A stretch of DNA of 64,000 nt from Streptomyces griseiscabiei (GTDB taxonomy: Bacteria > Actinomycetota > Actinomycetes > Streptomycetales > Streptomycetaceae): the NCBI RefSeq assembly GCF_020010925.1, contig NZ_JAGJBZ010000001.1, positions 1,550,001 to 1,614,000 on the forward strand, written 5' to 3'. Shown one piece after another: positions 10,901 through 22,357 of this stretch (positions are counted from its first letter, which is position 1; each line of letters begins with the position of its first letter). A program made the translations under genes and the position numbers. The notes beneath the pieces were generated by a model, which was given only the letters and a program-made list of their open reading frames with translations, ran no database searches and had not been told where the DNA came from.

Positions 10901-13900
10901 ACGTCTGCGACGAGGAGTTGCGGCGGGACGCGACCGCGCTGGTGGCGTACTGCGAGGAACACCGCGTCGACGTGGTGAACGTGACACCGACGTACGCCCA
11001 TCTCCTCCTGGAGGAGGGCCTGTTGGAGGGGCACCGGCCGCCGCTGGTGCTGCTCGGCGGCGAGGCCGTCACCGAGACGGTGTGGAACACCCTGCGGGAC
11101 ACGGAGGGGACGTACGGCTACAACCTGTACGGCCCGACCGAGTACACGATCAACACGCTCGGCGGCGGCACGGAGGACAGCGCCACCCCGACCGTCGGCA
11201 GGCCGATCCGCGCCACCCGCGCCCGTATCCTCGACACCTGGCTGCGGCCGGTGCCGGACGGTGTGGCGGGCGAGCTGTACATCGCGGGCGTCGGTCTGGC
11301 ACGCGGCTACCTCGACCGGCCCGGTCTGACGGCCGAGCGGTTCGTGGCCGACCCGTACGGTCAGCCCGGCGAGCGCATGTACCGCACCGGTGACCTCGTA
11401 CGACGCCGCCCGGACGGCAACCTGGACTTCCTCGGCCGGACCGACGACCAGGTGAAGATCCGGGGTTACCGGGTGGAGCTGGGCGAGATCGAGACCGCGC
11501 TCGTGCAGCACCCCGAGGTGTCGCGGGCCGCCGTCATCGCCCGCGACGACACCGCCGCGCCGGGGACGAAGCGGCTGGTGGGCTATGTCGTGCCCGCCGA
11601 ACTCGACGGGGACGCGCGGGAGTCGGCCGAGCGGGAGCAGATCGGTGAGTGGCAGGAGATCTACTCCGCCGAGTACACCGAGATCGGCACCGCGCTGTTC
11701 ACCGAGGACTTCGCGGGCTGGGACAGCTCCTACGACGGCACCCCCATCCCCCTGGAGGGCATGCGGGAGTGGCGCGAGGCCACCGTGGAGCGCATCCGTG
11801 AGCTGCGGCCCCGCCGCATCCTGGAGATCGGTGTCGGCTCGGGTCTGCTGCTGTCGAAGCTCGCGCCGGACGCGGAGGCGTACTGGGCGACCGACTTCGC
11901 CGCGCCCGTGATCCGCAAGCTCACCGAGGGCGTCAAGAGCGACCCGGTGCTGGCGGGCAAGGTGGAACTGCGCTGCCAGCCCGCCGAGGTGACCGAGGGG
12001 CTGCCCGCCGGCTTCTTCGACACGGTCGTCATCAACTCCGTCATCCAGTACTTCCCGAGCCTGGACCACCTCCACCAGGTGATCCGGGGCGCGCTGGACC
12101 TGCTCGCGCCCGGTGGCGCGCTGTTCCTCGGTGACGTCCGCGACCTGCGGCAGGCCCGGGTGTTCCAGTCCGGCATCCAGGCCGCCCGCGCCGACGCGGA
12201 CACCGAGCCGGACGGTCTGCGCCGGGCGGTGGAGCGCGGTCTCGCGCTGGAGAAGGAACTCCTCGTCGACCCGGACTGGTTCACCACCCTCGGCGTCGGT
12301 GTCGACCTGCGCACGAAGGCGGGCCGCCACCACAACGAGCTGACCCGCTACCGGTACGACGTGGTGCTGTACGAGGGCGATGCCGGGCTCTCGCTGGACG
12401 AGGTCCCGGCCGTGGAGTGGACCGGACGGGACGCGCTTCTCGCCCGGCTCGACGGCACCGGACCGTTCCGGGTGCGGGGCGTCCCGGACGCCCGTACGGC
12501 CGGTGACCTGGCCGGGCTGCGCGCGCTGGACACCGGCCGGCCCACCGCCGTCGCGGCGACGGGAGTGGAACCGGATAACCTGCGGGAGACCGCCGGGTCC
12601 CACGGCTACCGGCTGCTCACCACCTGGTCCGCCGAACCGGGCTCCTACGAGGCCGTGTTCGTGCCCGACGGCGCGACCTCCGGCGACGGGACCCCCGGCA
12701 CCGGGGCCGGGCGCACGGCCGGCCTGTACCGGCCGCGTGCCGACCGCGACGCCGACGCCCCGTTCGCCAACACCCCGGCGGCCGGACGCGGTCACACCGC
12801 GCTGATCCGGCGGCTCCGCGACGACCTCGGGCAGCGGCTGCCCGGCTACATGGTGCCCGCCGCGTTCGTGGTCCTGCCCGGACTGCCGATGAACGACAAC
12901 GGCAAGCTCGACGTCCGCGCCCTGCCGGACGCCGAACCCGCCGTCGCCCTGTCGGCCGGACGCGGCCCGCGCACCCCCGTCGAGGAGGTGCTGTGCCGGC
13001 TCTTCGCCGAGGTGCTGGGCCTGCCCCGCACAGGCGCGGAGGACAACTTCTTCGACCTGGGCGGCCATTCGCTCCTCGCGACCCGGCTGATCAGCCGCGC
13101 CCGCACCGAACTGGGCGCCGAGCTGGCCATCCGTGACCTGTTCGAGGCGCCCACCCCCGAGACGCTGGCCCTCCGCGCGGCCACCGGGCAGCCCGCCCGG
13201 CCCGTGCTCGAACCCGCCGCCGAACGCCCCGCCCGTATCCCGCTGTCGGCCGCCCAGCGCCGGCTGTGGCTGGTGGAGCGGATCACCGGGGACGGTGTCG
13301 CGTACAACTTCCCGCTCGTGTTCCGGCTGCGGGGCGCCCTGGACATCGACGCCCTGCGGGCCGCGCTCCGCGATGTGACGGACCGTCACGAGGCGCTGCG
13401 GACGCGGTTCCTGGAGGCCGACGGGGAGCCGTACCAGTGGATCGCGGCGCCCGGTGAGGCCGAGCCGGAGTTCCGGCTCACGGAGGGCACGGAGGCCGGG
13501 CTCGCGGAGTGGATCGAGGAGGCCCAGCGCCGCCCGTTCGACCTGCGCACCGAACTCCCGGTCCGCGCACAGGTGTCGAGGCTCGCGGCCGACGACCACG
13601 TGGTGGCCGTCGTGCTGCACCACATCACCACCGACGAGTGGTCCGACCGGCCGTTCCTCGCCGATCTGAACCGGGCGTACACGGCCCGCGCCGAGGGCCG
13701 GGACCCCGGGTGGGCGCCGCTGCCGGTGCAGTACGCCGACTACACCCTGTGGCAGGAGCGCCTGCTCACCGAGGTGGAGGACAGCCAACTCTCTTACTGG
13801 ACGGGCGCCTTGAGCGGGCTCCCGGAGGAGATCCCGCTGCCGCTGGACCGGCCGGGGGCGCCCCGCGCCACCGGGCACGGGGCCGTGGTCCGCGCCACGC

Positions 13901-16900
13901 TCCCGGACGCCACCGGGGACGCGCTGCGCGACCTCGCGGGCACCCACCAGGTCAGTATGTTCATGCTGTTCCAGGCCGCGACCGCCGCGCTGCTGCACCG
14001 GCTCGGCGCCGGGGACGACATCCCGCTCGGCGCGCCCATCGCGGGCCGTACCGACAGCGCGGTGGACGAACTGGTCGGCTTCTTCGTCAACACGCTGGTG
14101 CTGCGCACCGATCTGTCCGGCACCCCGTCCTTCGAGGAGCTGCTCGGCCGGGTGCGGGAGGCGGCGCTGGCCGCGTTCGAGCACCAGGACGTGCCGTTCG
14201 ACCGGGTCGTCGAGGCCGTCAACCCGGTCCGCACCGCCGACCGCAACCCGCTCTTCCAGGTCATGCTGGGCTACCACCACCGGCCCGACGGCGACCCGGA
14301 CCTGTTCGGGCTGGCCACCGAGTGGTTCGACATGGACAACGGCATGGCGAAGTTCGACCTGGACTTCACCTTCGTCGACCACGGGCCCGGCCAGGACATG
14401 ACGCTCCTGCTGGAGTACGCCACCGATCTCACCGACGAGGAGACCGCCACCGGGCTCGCCGAGCGCCTGCTGAGCCTGCTGACACGGGCCGTCGCCGAGC
14501 CCGGCCGCCCGCTGCGCGACCTCGACGTCCTCACCGACACGGAGCGGACGGCCGTCACGACCGTCTGGAACGACACGGCCCGCCCCCTGGAGACCCGGTC
14601 CGTGCCGGAGATCCTCGACGCCATCGTCCGGGAACGGCCCGACGCGCCCGCCCTCACCACGGGGGCGTCCCGGCTCACCTTCCGGGAACTGGGCGCGCGG
14701 GTGGACGCCGTGGCCCGGCTCCTGCTGGACCGGGGCGCCGCCGCCGAACGCGTCGTCGGCCTCGCCCTGCCCCGGCAGCTGATGGTCCCGGCGCTCCTCG
14801 GTGTCCTGAAGTCGGGTGCCGCCTATCTGCCGCTCGACCCCGAATACCCCGCCGACCGGCTGGAGTTCATGCTCCGCGACGCGACCCCGCTGTGCGTGCT
14901 CACCACGGCGGAGCTGGCGCCGAAGCTGCCGGAGGGGTGCACGGTCGTCCTGATCGACGCCCTGGCCCCGTACGAGGGGGAGGCACCGGCCGTCGCGCCC
15001 CCCGCCCCCACCGGCACCGCCTATCTCATCTTCACCTCGGGTTCCACCGGCACCCCCAAGGGCGTCGTCGGCACCCACCGGGGCCTGAGCAACTTCTTCG
15101 CGGCCCACCGGGACGACCTCATCCGGCCCGCCGAGCGGTCCCTCGGCCGGGACCGGCTGCGGGCCGTGCACGCGGCCTCGTTCAGCTTCGACGGCTCCTG
15201 GGAGCCGCTCATCTGGCTGCTCGCCGGGCATGAACTGCATGTCGTGGACGAGGCCGTGATGGCGGACCCGGCCGCGCTGCTCGCCCACCTCGGCCGGGCC
15301 GACATCGACTTCCTCGACGTCACCCCGACCTACCTCCGCGAGCTGATCCACCACGGCTTCCTGGAGCCCGGCGCGCACCTGCCCGGGGTGATCGCCGTCG
15401 GTGGCGAGGCGACCCCGGCCCCGCTGTGGGAGCGGCTGTGCGCCCTGCCCGGCACCCAGGTCCACGACCTGTATGGGCCCACCGAGAGCGCGGTCGACGC
15501 CTACGGCTGGCACAGCGACACCGCCGGCCGCTGGGCCGCGCCGCTGGACAACATCCGCGCCCATGTCCTGGACGAGCTGCTGCGGCCCGTCCCCGTGGGC
15601 GTCACCGGTGAGCTGTACCTCGCCGGTGAGGGCCTGGCACGGGGCTACCTGAACCGGCCGGGCCTGACCGCCGAGCGGTTCACGGCCGACCCGTTCGGCG
15701 CGCCCGGCACCCGGATGTACCGCACGGGCGACCTCGTCCGGCGCCGCCGCGACGGCTCCCTGGAGTTCCAGGGCCGCGCCGACGGCCAGGTGAAGCTGCG
15801 CGGCTTCCGTATCGAACTCGGTGAGATCGAGGCGCTGCTCGCCACGCACCCCGACGTGGCCACGGCCGCCGTCGTGGTCCGCGAGGACACCCCGGGCGTG
15901 CGCAGGCTCGTCGCGTACGTCCTCCCGGCGGCCGGGCGCGTCCCGGACCCGGCGGAGCTGCGCGGCCACACGGCCGGAGCGCTGCCCGCGCACATGGTGC
16001 CGACCGCGTTCGTCACCGTGGCGGCACTGCCGCGCACGGTCGCGGGCAAGCTCGACGAGAAGGCGCTGCCCGCGCCCGACCTCGCCGCGCTCACCTCCGG
16101 CCGCAGGCCCCGCACCCCGCGCGAGGACCTGCTGTGCGAGGCGTTCGCCGCCGTCCTGGACGTGCCCGAGGTCGGGATCGACGACGACTTCTTCGCCCTG
16201 GGCGGTCACTCGCTCCTCGCGATGCGCCTCACCGCCCGCATCCGGGCCGTGCTCGGCGCGGAGGTCTCGCTGCGTACGGTCTTCGACGCGCCGACGGTCG
16301 CCCGGCTCGCCCGGCACCTCGCCGACGCGACGGACGGGACGGGTACGGCCCGCCCGGCGCTGACGGTCCAGGAACGCCCCCAGCGGCTGCCACTGTCCTC
16401 CGCCCAGCAGCGTCTGTGGGTGCTGTACCAGGTGGAGGGCCCCAGCGCGACGTACAACATCCCCTCGGCCTGGCGGCTGACGGGCGCGCTGGACGTGGAG
16501 GCGCTGCGGACCGCCGTGCACGACGTCGTCGTACGCCACGAGACGCTGCGCACGGTCTTCCCGGACGACGAGGGCCGGGCCCACCAGCTGGTGCTGGCGG
16601 CCGACGAGGTCCGGGTGCCGTTCGAGGTCGTCGACACCGACGCGGACCTGCTGCCGGAGCTGCTGGCGGAGGCCGGTGCGTACGGCTTCGCGCTGGACCG
16701 CGAACTGCCGCTGCGCGTCCATGTGTTCCGCACGGGTGAGGAGGAGTGGACGGTCCTGGTGCTCATGCACCACATCGCGGGCGACGAGTGGTCGGAGGGC
16801 CCGTTCAACCGGGACCTCGCGCTCGCCTACGCCGCCCGTACGGCCGGACGCGCCCCCAAGTGGGAGCCGCTGCCGGTGCAGTACGCGGACTACACGCTGT

Positions 16901-19900
16901 GGCAGCGGGACGTCCTCGGTGACGAGAAGGACGAGGACAGCCTCGCGGCACGGCAGCTCGCGTACTGGAAGCGGGCGCTGGCCGGGCTGCCCGAGGAGCT
17001 GGCGCTCCCAGTCGACCGGGCCCGCCCGCTGGAGTCCACCTACCGGGGCGGCTCCGCCGATCTCTCCCTGGACGCCGAACTCGCCGCCGCTCTGCACGGG
17101 TTGGCGCGTGACAACGGGGTCAGTGTGTTCATGGTGCTCCAGTCGGCCGTGGCCACGCTGCTGTCCCGGCTCGGCGCGGGGCACGACATCCCGATCGGCA
17201 GCCCGATCTCCGGGCGCACCGACGCCGGTCTGGACGAGCTGGTCGGGTTCTTCCTCAACACGCTGGTGCTGCGGACGGACACCTCCGGGGACCCGACGTT
17301 CCGGGAGCTGCTCGGCCGGGTCCGGGAGGCCGACCTCGCCGCGTTCGACCATCAGGACGTGCCGTTCGAGCGGCTGGTGGAGGTGCTCAACCCGGCCCGG
17401 TCGCTGGCCCGTCACCCGTTGTTCCAGGTGATGGTGGTGTACCTGGCGTCGGGCGGGGACGACACCGGACTGCCCGGGCTGGCCGCCCGCCGGGACGACG
17501 TGGCCCAGACGACCGCCAAGTTCGACCTGTCCTTCGACTTCGTCGAGCGCGGGGACGGCACCGGGGTGGACGGTGTCCTGGAGTACAGCGCCGATCTGTT
17601 CGACCAGGGCACCGCCGAGGCGTTCGCGGCCCGGCTGCTGCGGGTGCTGCGTGCCGTGGCGGCCGACCCGGACGCCCCGCTCGGCGGCATCGACATCCTG
17701 GGCGCGGAGGAGCGGGCCCGGCTCCTCGGCGGCTGGCACGGCAGGCCCGCCGCGGGGGCGCCGACCACCACGCCCGCGCTCTTCGAGGAGCGGGTGCGTC
17801 TGCACGGTGAGCTGCCCGCCGCCGCGTCCGACGGCGTCGAGCTGACGTTCGCCGAACTCAACGCGGACGCCAACCGGTTGGCAAGACTGCTCGTCGAGGC
17901 CGGCGCCGGACCGGAGCGGTTCGTGGCGCTCGCGCTGCCCCGCACCGCGCGCTTCCTGACGGCCGTCCTGGCCGTGCACAAGGCGGGCGCGGGCTATCTG
18001 CCGCTCGACCCGGACGCCCCGGTGGAGCGCACGGCCGACGTCCTCGCCGACGCCCGGCCGGTACTGACCCTGACCACCCGCGACCTGGCCGCCACCCTGC
18101 CGACCGGCACCGAACCGTTGGTGCTGGACGACGAGGCCACGGAGGCTCGGCTCTCGGCGCAGGACACCGCCGACCTCACCGACGCCGACCGCACGGCCCC
18201 GCTGACGCCCCGCCACCCGGCGTACGTCATCTACACCTCGGGCTCCACCGGCCGCCCCAAGGGTGTCGTGATCACCCACGAGACCCTCGGCAACCTGTTC
18301 CACAGCCACCGCGAGACGCTCTACTCCCCCGCCATCGAGGCGGCCGGGCGGCGGCATCTGCGGGTCGGGCACGCCTGGTCGTTCTTCTTCGACGCGTCCT
18401 GGCAGCCGCAGCTGTGGCTGCTGGACGGGCACTGCGTGCACATCCTGTCCGAAGAGGTCCGGCGTGACCCCGAGCTGGTCACCGAGGCCGTGCTGCGGCA
18501 CCGGTTCGACTTCCTGGAGGTCACCCCGTCGTTCTTCACGCAGATGGCCGACAGCGGTCTGCTGCGCGACGGCGACTGCCCGCTCGCGGTCGTCGGCGTC
18601 GGCGGCGAGGCGGTCCCCGTAGCCCTGTGGAAGCGGCTCGCGGAACTGCCCGGCACCGAGGCGTTCAACCTGTACGGGCCGACCGAGTCGACCGTGGACG
18701 CCCTCGTGGGCCGGGTCCGCGACAGCGAACGGCCGCTCGTGGGACGGCCGGTGGCCGGTACCCGGGCGTACGTCCTCGACGACCGGCTCCAGCCGGTGCC
18801 GCCCGGAGTCCCCGGTGAGCTGTACCTCGCCGGTGGCGGTCTCGCCCGGGGCTACCTCGGCAGCCCGGCCCTGACCGCCGAGCGGTTCGTGGCGGACCCG
18901 TTCGGTCCGGCCGGATCGCGGCTGTACCGCACGGGCGACCTGGCCCGCTGGACCGCCGACGGCAGGATCGACTACCTGGGCCGCGCCGACGACCAGGTCA
19001 AGATCCGCGGCTTCCGGATCGAGCCCGCCGAGATCGAGGCCGCGCTCACCACCCACCCGGAGGTCGGCCAGGCCCTGGTGACCGTCCACCAGGACGGCCC
19101 CCGCAAGCTGCTCGTGGCCTATGTCGTCCCGGTCCCGGACACCTCGCCCGACCCGGCGCTGCTGAGGGCCCATGTCGCGAGCCGGCTCCCGGACCACATG
19201 GTCCCGGCGGCCGTGGTCGCCCTGGAGCGGTTCCCGCAGCTGGCCAACGGGAAGCTGGACCGGTCCGCGCTGCCCGCGCCCGACTTCACCGCCCTGTCCT
19301 CGGGACGGGCCCCCGCGACTCCGGTGGAGGAACTGCTCTGCACGGTCTTCGCGGAGGTGCTGGGCCTCGAACGGGTCGGTGTGGACGACGACTTCTTCGC
19401 GCTCGGCGGAGACAGCATCGTCGCCATGCAGCTGGTGGGCCGGGCGCGTGCGGCGGGGCTGCGGATCAGCCCGCGGCTGGTGTTCCGGCACCGTACGGTC
19501 GCCGCGCTGGGCACGGTCGCCGAGGCGGCCGACGTGTCCGCGCCGCGCCCGGTGGACGACGGCACCGGCAGTGTGCCGCTCACCCCGGTCATGCACTGGC
19601 TGCGCGAACTGGGCGGCCCCTTCGCCTCGTACCACCAGGCGGCCCTGGTCCGCACCCCGGCGGCGCTGGACCTGCCCGCGCTGACCACCGTGCTCCAGGC
19701 GCTCGCCGACCGGCACGACCTGCTGCGCGCCACCCTGGTCCGGCCCTCCCGCGAGGACACCGCCCAGTGGTCGCTGCAGGTGCCGCCGGTCGGTGCGGTC
19801 GACGCGGCGGGCTGGATCGAGCGGGTCGACGTGTCCGGACTGGACGCGGCGGCGCTGGGCGAGACCGTGCGCGAACACACCACGGCGGCACGGGCGTCGC

Positions 19901-20973
19901 TCGACCCGGACGCCGGGGTGATGGTCAGGGCGGTGTGGTTCGACGCGGGCGACGCCCCGGGACGGCTGCTTCTGCTGGGCCACCACCTCGTCGTGGACGG
20001 GGTGTCCTGGCGGGTGCTGCTGCCGGACCTCGAAGCGGCCTGGCGGGACGTCTCCGCCGGACGGCCGGTCTCGCTGCTGCCCGTGGAGACCTCGTTCGCC
20101 CGCTGGTCGAGGCTGCTCACCGAGTTGGCCCAGGCACCGGAGCGGGAGGCCGAACTCCCCCTGTGGGAGGCGATCCTGGACGGCGGCGCCGAATCCCTGC
20201 CGCTCGACCGGGACCGCGACCCGGACCTCGACACCGCCGCCACCCAGCGCGAGGTCGTGCTGCGGCTGCCCGCCGAGCACACCGGACCGCTGCTCTCGGC
20301 CGTCCCGGCCGCGTTCGGCGCACAGGTCAACGACGTCCTGCTGGCGGGGCTCGCTCTCGCCTTCGCCGACCGGCGGCGGCGGACGGGCGGTGCGGACACC
20401 TCGGTCCTGGTCGACCTCGAAGGCCACGGCCGCGAGGAGGAGCTGGGCGGCGACGGGGTCGATCTGTCCCGTACGGTCGGCTGGTTCACCAGCGTCTACC
20501 CGGTCCGGCTCGATCCGGGGCCGGTGGACACGGGCGAGGCGTTCACGGGCGGGCCGGCCGCCGAGCAGGCCGTACGGCGGGTGCGCGAGCATCTGGCGGC
20601 ACTGCCCGCGAACGGCGTCGGGTACGGGCTGCTGCGGCACCTCAACCCCCGCACCCGTGACGTGCTGTCGGCCTACGAGCCGCCGCGCGTCGAGTTCAAC
20701 TACCTGGGCCGGTTCGGCATCCCGGAGGAGACGGACTGGTCGTACGCGCCGGAGGAGGACGCGGCGGACATCGGGTCGGAGGGCTCGATGCGGGAGGGTC
20801 ACGCGCTGGAGATCAACGTGGTGACCGAGGACCGGGCGGACGGGCCGGTCCTGGCCGCGCACTGGTCGTATCTGGAAGGACTGCTGCCGCTCGAGGCGGT
20901 CCAGGATCTCGCCGAGACCTGGTTCCGGGCCCTGAAGGGGCTCGTCGCGTGGGCGGAGCGGAACCCGAAGTGA
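1924..20973 (+). CDS. giant five-module non-ribosomal peptide synthetase for a hydroxamate-type siderophore
   Basis: One polypeptide of about 6,350 residues. By nucleotide position: C-terminal half of a C domain (1930-2500); A1 with inserted N-methyltransferase (NMT 4090-4790) and T1 (5440); C2 (5630-6960), A2, T2 (8662); C3 (8870-10200), A3 with NMT (11690-12370), T3; C4 (13220-14560), A4, T4; C5 (16370-17720), A5, T5; terminal epimerase-type domain (19570-20940) with HHLVVDG at 19981. There is no thioesterase. Eye-read specificity codes are A1 DVWILGATN, A2 DVWHLSLVD (serine), A3 DMENLGLIN (the known hydroxyornithine code), A4 DGEDAGLVD (acidic pocket, ornithine-like) and A5 DAQEGGLVD (unclear). 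GTG 1924 is chosen because GGGAAGG lies nine bases upstream; GTG 1906 in the same frame adds six residues. MbtH follows at once. The product is inferred to be scabichelin-like. Confidence 0.95.
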   Translation: MCGTEEVLAYWRRLLTSLPLEISLPADRPHPPQPLTERDTRVLADVPDASDAERLAAFVALLHRYTGATDLTVGHDGLPLRVSVEHEPTFAELVRRVTQAHEEAQTHRVPIGLLVEELKPRPARGGGLFFNTAFATAARPVGELPAPVDVLLEVDGGAARAAYHPGVFDGTTIERLLGHYRTLLADGLERPETPVARLELMSPEEYRQVVLDWNDTGHSVPADTWPAMFAARVRQRPDAVALVFEDEELTYAELDERANRLAHALIARGAGPERIVALALPRSIELIVAEVAVMKAGAAYLPIDHDYPADRIAYMLGDARPVCMVTTGETARDLPDPDGGLTVLELDSPATAAELAELPVHDPTEADRGGPLTVLNAAYVIYTSGSTGRPKGVALAHGGVAKLVATQSERFGIGPHSRVLQFASPSFDVAFWDLCLGLLSGGRLVVVPAELRVPGAPLADYANAHGITFMILPPALLAAMPEDVQLPPTATLLAGTERVSPELVGRYARGRMMFNAYGPTEATTNSTLGLCDPDIPAGAIVPIGVPDPGTRAYVLDAFLRPVPAGVTGELYLGGAGLARGYLGRPDLTAERFVADPFGEPGERLYRTGDLVRWRADGRLEFLGRADAQVKIRGFRIEPGEIESVLRGHPAVDQVTVVVREDRPGDRRLAAYVVPALDAPRDADPDDRVEEWKELHELLYGAAGSEDTGDTRDTVGAEDTTTARDGSGFRENFAGWNSMYDGTPIPVEEMREWRAATVERIRELGTGQKVLEIGVGSGLILSRIAPGCEAYWGTDLSPAAVTALRAQVDADPELAAKVELRAQPAHDTGGLPAGYFDTVVINSVAQYFPSGEYLVDVVRQVSGLLAPGGRIFIGDVRNLRLLRTLRAAVETRRATGDGGDDADKSALRSAVERSVRWEGELLLDPDFFAALDGFDAEIRIKRATHHNELSRYRYDVVLRPGAPVTARELPDVDWAALGGLGGLAGLLAGRPEGLRVTGVPNARLADDLADLRRLEGSSREAASGADPEDLYALAAEHGYRAALTWNGHADDGAFDAVLVLDGAFGPLYRTAGAYPHANRPAPFRDVTALMRTLRAHAAEWLPDYMVPSAFVPLHALPVTPSGKIDARALPAPDYATMSSGRAPRTPRERLLCSLFAQVLGLDSVTAEDDFLALGGDSISAIQLLIRARESGLRLTTREVFRHRTVEALAQAAVERVDVRTADAPLVEVDEAELAEIQGAHPLRVEELLPLTPLQQGFFFHALTGGDGDTYVVQQVLDLAGPVDGEVLRRAAQGLLDRHAPLRAAFRQRADGTPVQIVTRDAALPWREVDLSSQDSEVRESLGDAVAADERARGFDLAAPPLLRCALIRLGGERSRLVLTFHHIVADGWSLPVLHRELMAFYGSDAPALPEVAPYRGFLRRLAEQDRDAARDAWLDALAGLDEPTRLVGDPADTAPVRPEHVRLELSERTTARLAERAREHGITLGTVVQGAWGLLLGRLTGRDDVVFGTTVSGRDGEVEGIASMVGLFINTLPTRFRWTPRESLGTLLVRLQEEQARLLDHQHLGLAEIQRLTGHAGSGELFDTLVVFENYPAETDLRDASGTVRITGDAFHDAVHYPLALVVKPGRRLDLRLKHHAERLDGDTVRALGDRLVRVLEAIAEAPDRTAATLDLLSPDEALNAHPSGEERRVAETTLAAGFAAQVARTPDATAVVFGGERLSYAELDARAEELAVRLRGRGARPGTFVAVAVPRSAELMVALLGVLKSGAAYLPVDLDYPADRVAHMLADSGATTVVTLAETAGRLPEFQPQPQSQPSERNVSAVPSALLLDAPEDEPAAGTDITATPVPARPDDPAYLIYTSGSTGLPKGVVVTHRAIVNRLAWTQGEYGLGADDRVLQKTPSSFDVSVWEFFWPLLEGATVVLARPDGHRDPAYLAGLVREEAVTTMHFVPSMLEAFLSHDEVTGDPAWSASLRRVLSSGEALPVSAASRWHALTGVPLHNLYGPTEAAVDVTYHPYASDEEQAPGASVPIGRPVWNTGLRVLDACLRPVPDGVPGELYLTGVQLARGYHARPALTAERFTADPYGPPGTRMYRTGDLVRRRPDGVIEYLGRTDRQVKLRGNRIELGEIEAALVRLPQVAQAAVTVRDDALVAYVVPASGAAEVGDLREAVTEALPAPMVPSAWVVLEALPLTPSGKLDRAALPAPQAVRGTVTRAPGSPREQVLVEIFAAVLKLPEVGVDDDFFLLGGDSISSIAVSSRARRAGLAIGPREVFEHRTPAALAAAATLDETAPGDTPAVSAFALTEEERERVERLAPGRIEDVWPLAPLQEGLFFHSNFDDSSLDVYTVHESFDFAERVDAERLSAAMRTLLARNPSLRAGFTSEGLRQPVQFIVRDAGIPLTEVDLAGLTAAEQDVRMRELLEESRSRRFDLTRPLLFRMLLVRLGEERGDRLIVGRHLILWDGWSAWLFLDQLFALYESGGDPAGLDRPGSYRDYLTWLERQDDTEATRAWRAALSGFEEPTLLVPAASERGQEPVIPEQLDAVLDAPVAERLRDTARAHGLTMNTVLNAAWGLVLAGATGRTDIAFGTTVAGRPSEVPDVENVIGMFLNTVPARIAFDPREPVVGLLRRIQGERLAVMPFEHLGLGVLQAESGHRRLFDTLFVLRNADTDERLAELRERHGATAVANVDATHYPANLVVTPGETVRATLAYRPDLLDGDHARRLLDRFVLLVGRLVADPHAPVGSLDSLLPAEAEALAVEEAERRQPVPHETVADMLAAQAARTPDETALVFGAQTLTYAELDARCDRMARLLIERGAGPERVIALGLPRSIDMVVALFAVLRTGSAYLPLELDHPADRLSLMLADARPLLLLSTEGVSATLTGDTPRVLLDDPAVAAELAALPADPVSVTFSLDHPAYIIYTSGSTGRPKGVVTPYLGLTNMQLNHQKEIFAPAIASAGGRRLRIAHTVSFAFDMSWEELLWLVEGHEVHVCDEELRRDATALVAYCEEHRVDVVNVTPTYAHLLLEEGLLEGHRPPLVLLGGEAVTETVWNTLRDTEGTYGYNLYGPTEYTINTLGGGTEDSATPTVGRPIRATRARILDTWLRPVPDGVAGELYIAGVGLARGYLDRPGLTAERFVADPYGQPGERMYRTGDLVRRRPDGNLDFLGRTDDQVKIRGYRVELGEIETALVQHPEVSRAAVIARDDTAAPGTKRLVGYVVPAELDGDARESAEREQIGEWQEIYSAEYTEIGTALFTEDFAGWDSSYDGTPIPLEGMREWREATVERIRELRPRRILEIGVGSGLLLSKLAPDAEAYWATDFAAPVIRKLTEGVKSDPVLAGKVELRCQPAEVTEGLPAGFFDTVVINSVIQYFPSLDHLHQVIRGALDLLAPGGALFLGDVRDLRQARVFQSGIQAARADADTEPDGLRRAVERGLALEKELLVDPDWFTTLGVGVDLRTKAGRHHNELTRYRYDVVLYEGDAGLSLDEVPAVEWTGRDALLARLDGTGPFRVRGVPDARTAGDLAGLRALDTGRPTAVAATGVEPDNLRETAGSHGYRLLTTWSAEPGSYEAVFVPDGATSGDGTPGTGAGRTAGLYRPRADRDADAPFANTPAAGRGHTALIRRLRDDLGQRLPGYMVPAAFVVLPGLPMNDNGKLDVRALPDAEPAVALSAGRGPRTPVEEVLCRLFAEVLGLPRTGAEDNFFDLGGHSLLATRLISRARTELGAELAIRDLFEAPTPETLALRAATGQPARPVLEPAAERPARIPLSAAQRRLWLVERITGDGVAYNFPLVFRLRGALDIDALRAALRDVTDRHEALRTRFLEADGEPYQWIAAPGEAEPEFRLTEGTEAGLAEWIEEAQRRPFDLRTELPVRAQVSRLAADDHVVAVVLHHITTDEWSDRPFLADLNRAYTARAEGRDPGWAPLPVQYADYTLWQERLLTEVEDSQLSYWTGALSGLPEEIPLPLDRPGAPRATGHGAVVRATLPDATGDALRDLAGTHQVSMFMLFQAATAALLHRLGAGDDIPLGAPIAGRTDSAVDELVGFFVNTLVLRTDLSGTPSFEELLGRVREAALAAFEHQDVPFDRVVEAVNPVRTADRNPLFQVMLGYHHRPDGDPDLFGLATEWFDMDNGMAKFDLDFTFVDHGPGQDMTLLLEYATDLTDEETATGLAERLLSLLTRAVAEPGRPLRDLDVLTDTERTAVTTVWNDTARPLETRSVPEILDAIVRERPDAPALTTGASRLTFRELGARVDAVARLLLDRGAAAERVVGLALPRQLMVPALLGVLKSGAAYLPLDPEYPADRLEFMLRDATPLCVLTTAELAPKLPEGCTVVLIDALAPYEGEAPAVAPPAPTGTAYLIFTSGSTGTPKGVVGTHRGLSNFFAAHRDDLIRPAERSLGRDRLRAVHAASFSFDGSWEPLIWLLAGHELHVVDEAVMADPAALLAHLGRADIDFLDVTPTYLRELIHHGFLEPGAHLPGVIAVGGEATPAPLWERLCALPGTQVHDLYGPTESAVDAYGWHSDTAGRWAAPLDNIRAHVLDELLRPVPVGVTGELYLAGEGLARGYLNRPGLTAERFTADPFGAPGTRMYRTGDLVRRRRDGSLEFQGRADGQVKLRGFRIELGEIEALLATHPDVATAAVVVREDTPGVRRLVAYVLPAAGRVPDPAELRGHTAGALPAHMVPTAFVTVAALPRTVAGKLDEKALPAPDLAALTSGRRPRTPREDLLCEAFAAVLDVPEVGIDDDFFALGGHSLLAMRLTARIRAVLGAEVSLRTVFDAPTVARLARHLADATDGTGTARPALTVQERPQRLPLSSAQQRLWVLYQVEGPSATYNIPSAWRLTGALDVEALRTAVHDVVVRHETLRTVFPDDEGRAHQLVLAADEVRVPFEVVDTDADLLPELLAEAGAYGFALDRELPLRVHVFRTGEEEWTVLVLMHHIAGDEWSEGPFNRDLALAYAARTAGRAPKWEPLPVQYADYTLWQRDVLGDEKDEDSLAARQLAYWKRALAGLPEELALPVDRARPLESTYRGGSADLSLDAELAAALHGLARDNGVSVFMVLQSAVATLLSRLGAGHDIPIGSPISGRTDAGLDELVGFFLNTLVLRTDTSGDPTFRELLGRVREADLAAFDHQDVPFERLVEVLNPARSLARHPLFQVMVVYLASGGDDTGLPGLAARRDDVAQTTAKFDLSFDFVERGDGTGVDGVLEYSADLFDQGTAEAFAARLLRVLRAVAADPDAPLGGIDILGAEERARLLGGWHGRPAAGAPTTTPALFEERVRLHGELPAAASDGVELTFAELNADANRLARLLVEAGAGPERFVALALPRTARFLTAVLAVHKAGAGYLPLDPDAPVERTADVLADARPVLTLTTRDLAATLPTGTEPLVLDDEATEARLSAQDTADLTDADRTAPLTPRHPAYVIYTSGSTGRPKGVVITHETLGNLFHSHRETLYSPAIEAAGRRHLRVGHAWSFFFDASWQPQLWLLDGHCVHILSEEVRRDPELVTEAVLRHRFDFLEVTPSFFTQMADSGLLRDGDCPLAVVGVGGEAVPVALWKRLAELPGTEAFNLYGPTESTVDALVGRVRDSERPLVGRPVAGTRAYVLDDRLQPVPPGVPGELYLAGGGLARGYLGSPALTAERFVADPFGPAGSRLYRTGDLARWTADGRIDYLGRADDQVKIRGFRIEPAEIEAALTTHPEVGQALVTVHQDGPRKLLVAYVVPVPDTSPDPALLRAHVASRLPDHMVPAAVVALERFPQLANGKLDRSALPAPDFTALSSGRAPATPVEELLCTVFAEVLGLERVGVDDDFFALGGDSIVAMQLVGRARAAGLRISPRLVFRHRTVAALGTVAEAADVSAPRPVDDGTGSVPLTPVMHWLRELGGPFASYHQAALVRTPAALDLPALTTVLQALADRHDLLRATLVRPSREDTAQWSLQVPPVGAVDAAGWIERVDVSGLDAAALGETVREHTTAARASLDPDAGVMVRAVWFDAGDAPGRLLLLGHHLVVDGVSWRVLLPDLEAAWRDVSAGRPVSLLPVETSFARWSRLLTELAQAPEREAELPLWEAILDGGAESLPLDRDRDPDLDTAATQREVVLRLPAEHTGPLLSAVPAAFGAQVNDVLLAGLALAFADRRRRTGGADTSVLVDLEGHGREEELGGDGVDLSRTVGWFTSVYPVRLDPGPVDTGEAFTGGPAAEQAVRRVREHLAALPANGVGYGLLRHLNPRTRDVLSAYEPPRVEFNYLGRFGIPEETDWSYAPEEDAADIGSEGSMREGHALEINVVTEDRADGPVLAAHWSYLEGLLPLEAVQDLAETWFRALKGLVAWAERNPK
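4090..4790 (+). other. N-methyltransferase domain inserted in adenylation domain 1
   Basis: A SAM-dependent methyltransferase interrupts A1 between its A8 region and the C-terminal subdomain. The SAM-binding glycine loop is [10 protein letters not shown]. The entry motif is [14 protein letters not shown] and an internal motif is [14 protein letters not shown], all typical of NRPS N-methyltransferase inserts. It should methylate the alpha-amine of residue 1 before condensation. Confidence 0.85.
11690..12370 (+). other. N-methyltransferase domain inserted in adenylation domain 3
   Basis: This second NMT insert is highly similar to the one in module 1: [31 protein letters not shown] and [14 protein letters not shown]. 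Its A domain carries the hydroxyornithine code, so residue 3 should be N2-methyl-N5-hydroxyornithine. The closeness of the two inserts suggests duplication or gene conversion within the gene. Confidence 0.85.
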
Positions 20974-21008
20974 GCAACACGAAGTCGGACATCGGAAAGA
21001 GGAATGGC

Positions 21009-21218
21009 ATGAGCAACCCGTTCGAGGACCCCGAGGGCACCTACCTGGTCCTGGTCAACGACGAGAACCAGCACAGCCTGTGGCCGGACTTCGTGGACGT
21101 GCCCGCGGGCTGGCGGGCGGTCCACGGACCCGGGTCGCGGCAGTCCTGCCTGGACCACGTCGAGGCGAACTGGACCGACATGCGGCCGCGCAGCCTGGCC
21201 GAGTCGATGGACGGCTGA
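21009..21218 (+). CDS. MbtH-like NRPS accessory protein
   Basis: A 69-residue protein that binds and stabilises NRPS adenylation domains. The family signatures are present: NPFEDPEG at the N-terminus, [15 protein letters not shown] with two of the conserved tryptophans, and [21 protein letters not shown] 21009 is chosen because AGAGGA lies six bases upstream and the family normally begins MSNPFED. A longer in-frame version starting inside the NRPS gene is unlikely. It starts 35 bases after the NRPS stop and is certainly in the same transcript. A strong terminator follows. Confidence 0.95.
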   Translation: MSNPFEDPEGTYLVLVNDENQHSLWPDFVDVPAGWRAVHGPGSRQSCLDHVEANWTDMRPRSLAESMDG

Positions 21219-21231
21219 CACAGGGCACACG

Positions 21232-21264
21232 AGAGGGGGGCCGGTCGGTGACCGGCCCCCCTCT
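21232..21264. terminator. strong bidirectional hairpin terminator
   Basis: A perfect 15-bp stem (AGAGGGGGGCCGGTC pairing with GACCGGCCCCCCTCT) closes a three-base loop. It sits between the convergent mbtH-like gene and the binding-protein gene. There is no long T-run, which is normal for Streptomyces terminators. Confidence 0.85.
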
Positions 21265-21289
21265 TCGCTGCCCGATTCCCCCGCCCGCG

Positions 21290-22357
21290 TCAGGACACGG
21301 GCTGCTCCACCTTGGTGTCCGTCTTGCCGTCGACGGCCGCCGCCAGCTGCGGGGCCAGCCGCTCGACCACGTACGGCAGGCTGAGGACCGAGACGAAGGA
21401 CGTGGCGTTGCCGTAGTCGCTGGTCTCGTTCACGAAGACCTCGCGGCCCTCCTTCACGACGCCCAGGTCCTTGTACGAGGCGTCCTTGTGCAGCTTCGCG
21501 GCGTCCTTGACCGGGTCGCCGACGATCCACACGATGGCGTCCTGGTCGAGCAGGTCGGTGCGCTCCTTGCTGATGTTGGCGCCGAACTGGTCACCGATCG
21601 CCTTGTCCAGGTCCTTCGGCAGGGTGAAGCCGAGACCGGTCAGCAGCCGGGAGCGGGCGTCCTCGCTGCCGAAGACGAACATGCCCTCGTACGGGGTGGC
21701 CATGACCGCCGTCGCGCCCTTGAACGCCGGGTACTTGTCGGCGGCGGCCCTGATCTTCGCCTCGGTGCCGGCGACCGCCTCGGTGGCCTCCTTCTCCTTG
21801 CCGAGCGCCTTGCCGATCGTCTCCGTCTGCTCCTGCCACGGCACGCCGTAGTCGTTGTACGCCTTCGGCTGGGCGACCACGGGCGCGAACTTGGACAGCG
21901 ACTCGTACTGCTCCTTGGTGAGTCCGCCGTACACCGCGAGGATCAGATCGGGCTTGAGCGCGGCGATCTTCTCCACCTGCGGGCCCGTGCCGGTGTCCTT
22001 GAGGACGGTCGGCGCCTTCGCGGAGCCGAGCTTGTCCTCGGCCCAGGGGCCGATGGCACCCTTGTAGCCGCCGAGCCATTCGGTGGTGCCGACGGGGACC
22101 TTGCCGAGGGCGAGGACCGCGTCCTGGTCGGTGAGGCCGACGGTGACGATCCGCTCGGGCTCGGCCTTGATCGTGGTGCTGCCGTACTTGTGGTCGATGG
22201 AGACCGGGAAGGCGGACTCGCCGGAGGAGGTGCTCGCCTTCGCGCCGGTGTCCGACGTGTCGGAGTCCGAGTCGCCGCCGCCGCACGCGGTGGCGAGGAG
22301 CAGGGTGGCGGAGGCGAGCACGACGGCGAGTCGTGGCGCTCTGCGGGAGCGGAACAT
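21290..22357 (-). CDS. ferric-siderophore-binding lipoprotein (ABC substrate-binding, FecB/FhuD type)
   Basis: A 355-residue secreted lipoprotein. The signal peptide MFRSRRAPRLAVVLASATLLLATAC ends in a lipobox with Cys25 as the lipidation site, followed by a Gly/Ser/Asp linker. The mature part shows the periplasmic-binding fold of the TroA/FecB superfamily, with YGSTTIKAEPERIVTVGLTDQD early and GDPVKDAAKL late. It should capture the ferric siderophore and pass it to the FecCD permeases. ATG 22357 is chosen because signal peptide and lipobox follow it directly; it overlaps the stop of the upstream ABC exporter by one base (TGATG). The gene is last in the minus-strand operon that begins at 26186. 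Confidence 0.93.
   Translation of the reverse strand: MFRSRRAPRLAVVLASATLLLATACGGGDSDSDTSDTGAKASTSSGESAFPVSIDHKYGSTTIKAEPERIVTVGLTDQDAVLALGKVPVGTTEWLGGYKGAIGPWAEDKLGSAKAPTVLKDTGTGPQVEKIAALKPDLILAVYGGLTKEQYESLSKFAPVVAQPKAYNDYGVPWQEQTETIGKALGKEKEATEAVAGTEAKIRAAADKYPAFKGATAVMATPYEGMFVFGSEDARSRLLTGLGFTLPKDLDKAIGDQFGANISKERTDLLDQDAIVWIVGDPVKDAAKLHKDASYKDLGVVKEGREVFVNETSDYGNATSFVSVLSLPYVVERLAPQLAAAVDGKTDTKVEQPVS

Noticed and set aside
10510..20862. 3,450-codon open frame on the minus strand
   Set aside because: It runs antisense to the NRPS gene. High GC at codon position 3 removes stops from the opposite strand, and the translation is low in hydrophobic motifs and matches nothing.
20949..21008. 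MbtH-like gene starting inside the NRPS gene
   Set aside because: The ATG at 21009 has a clear ribosome site and gives the conserved family N-terminus.
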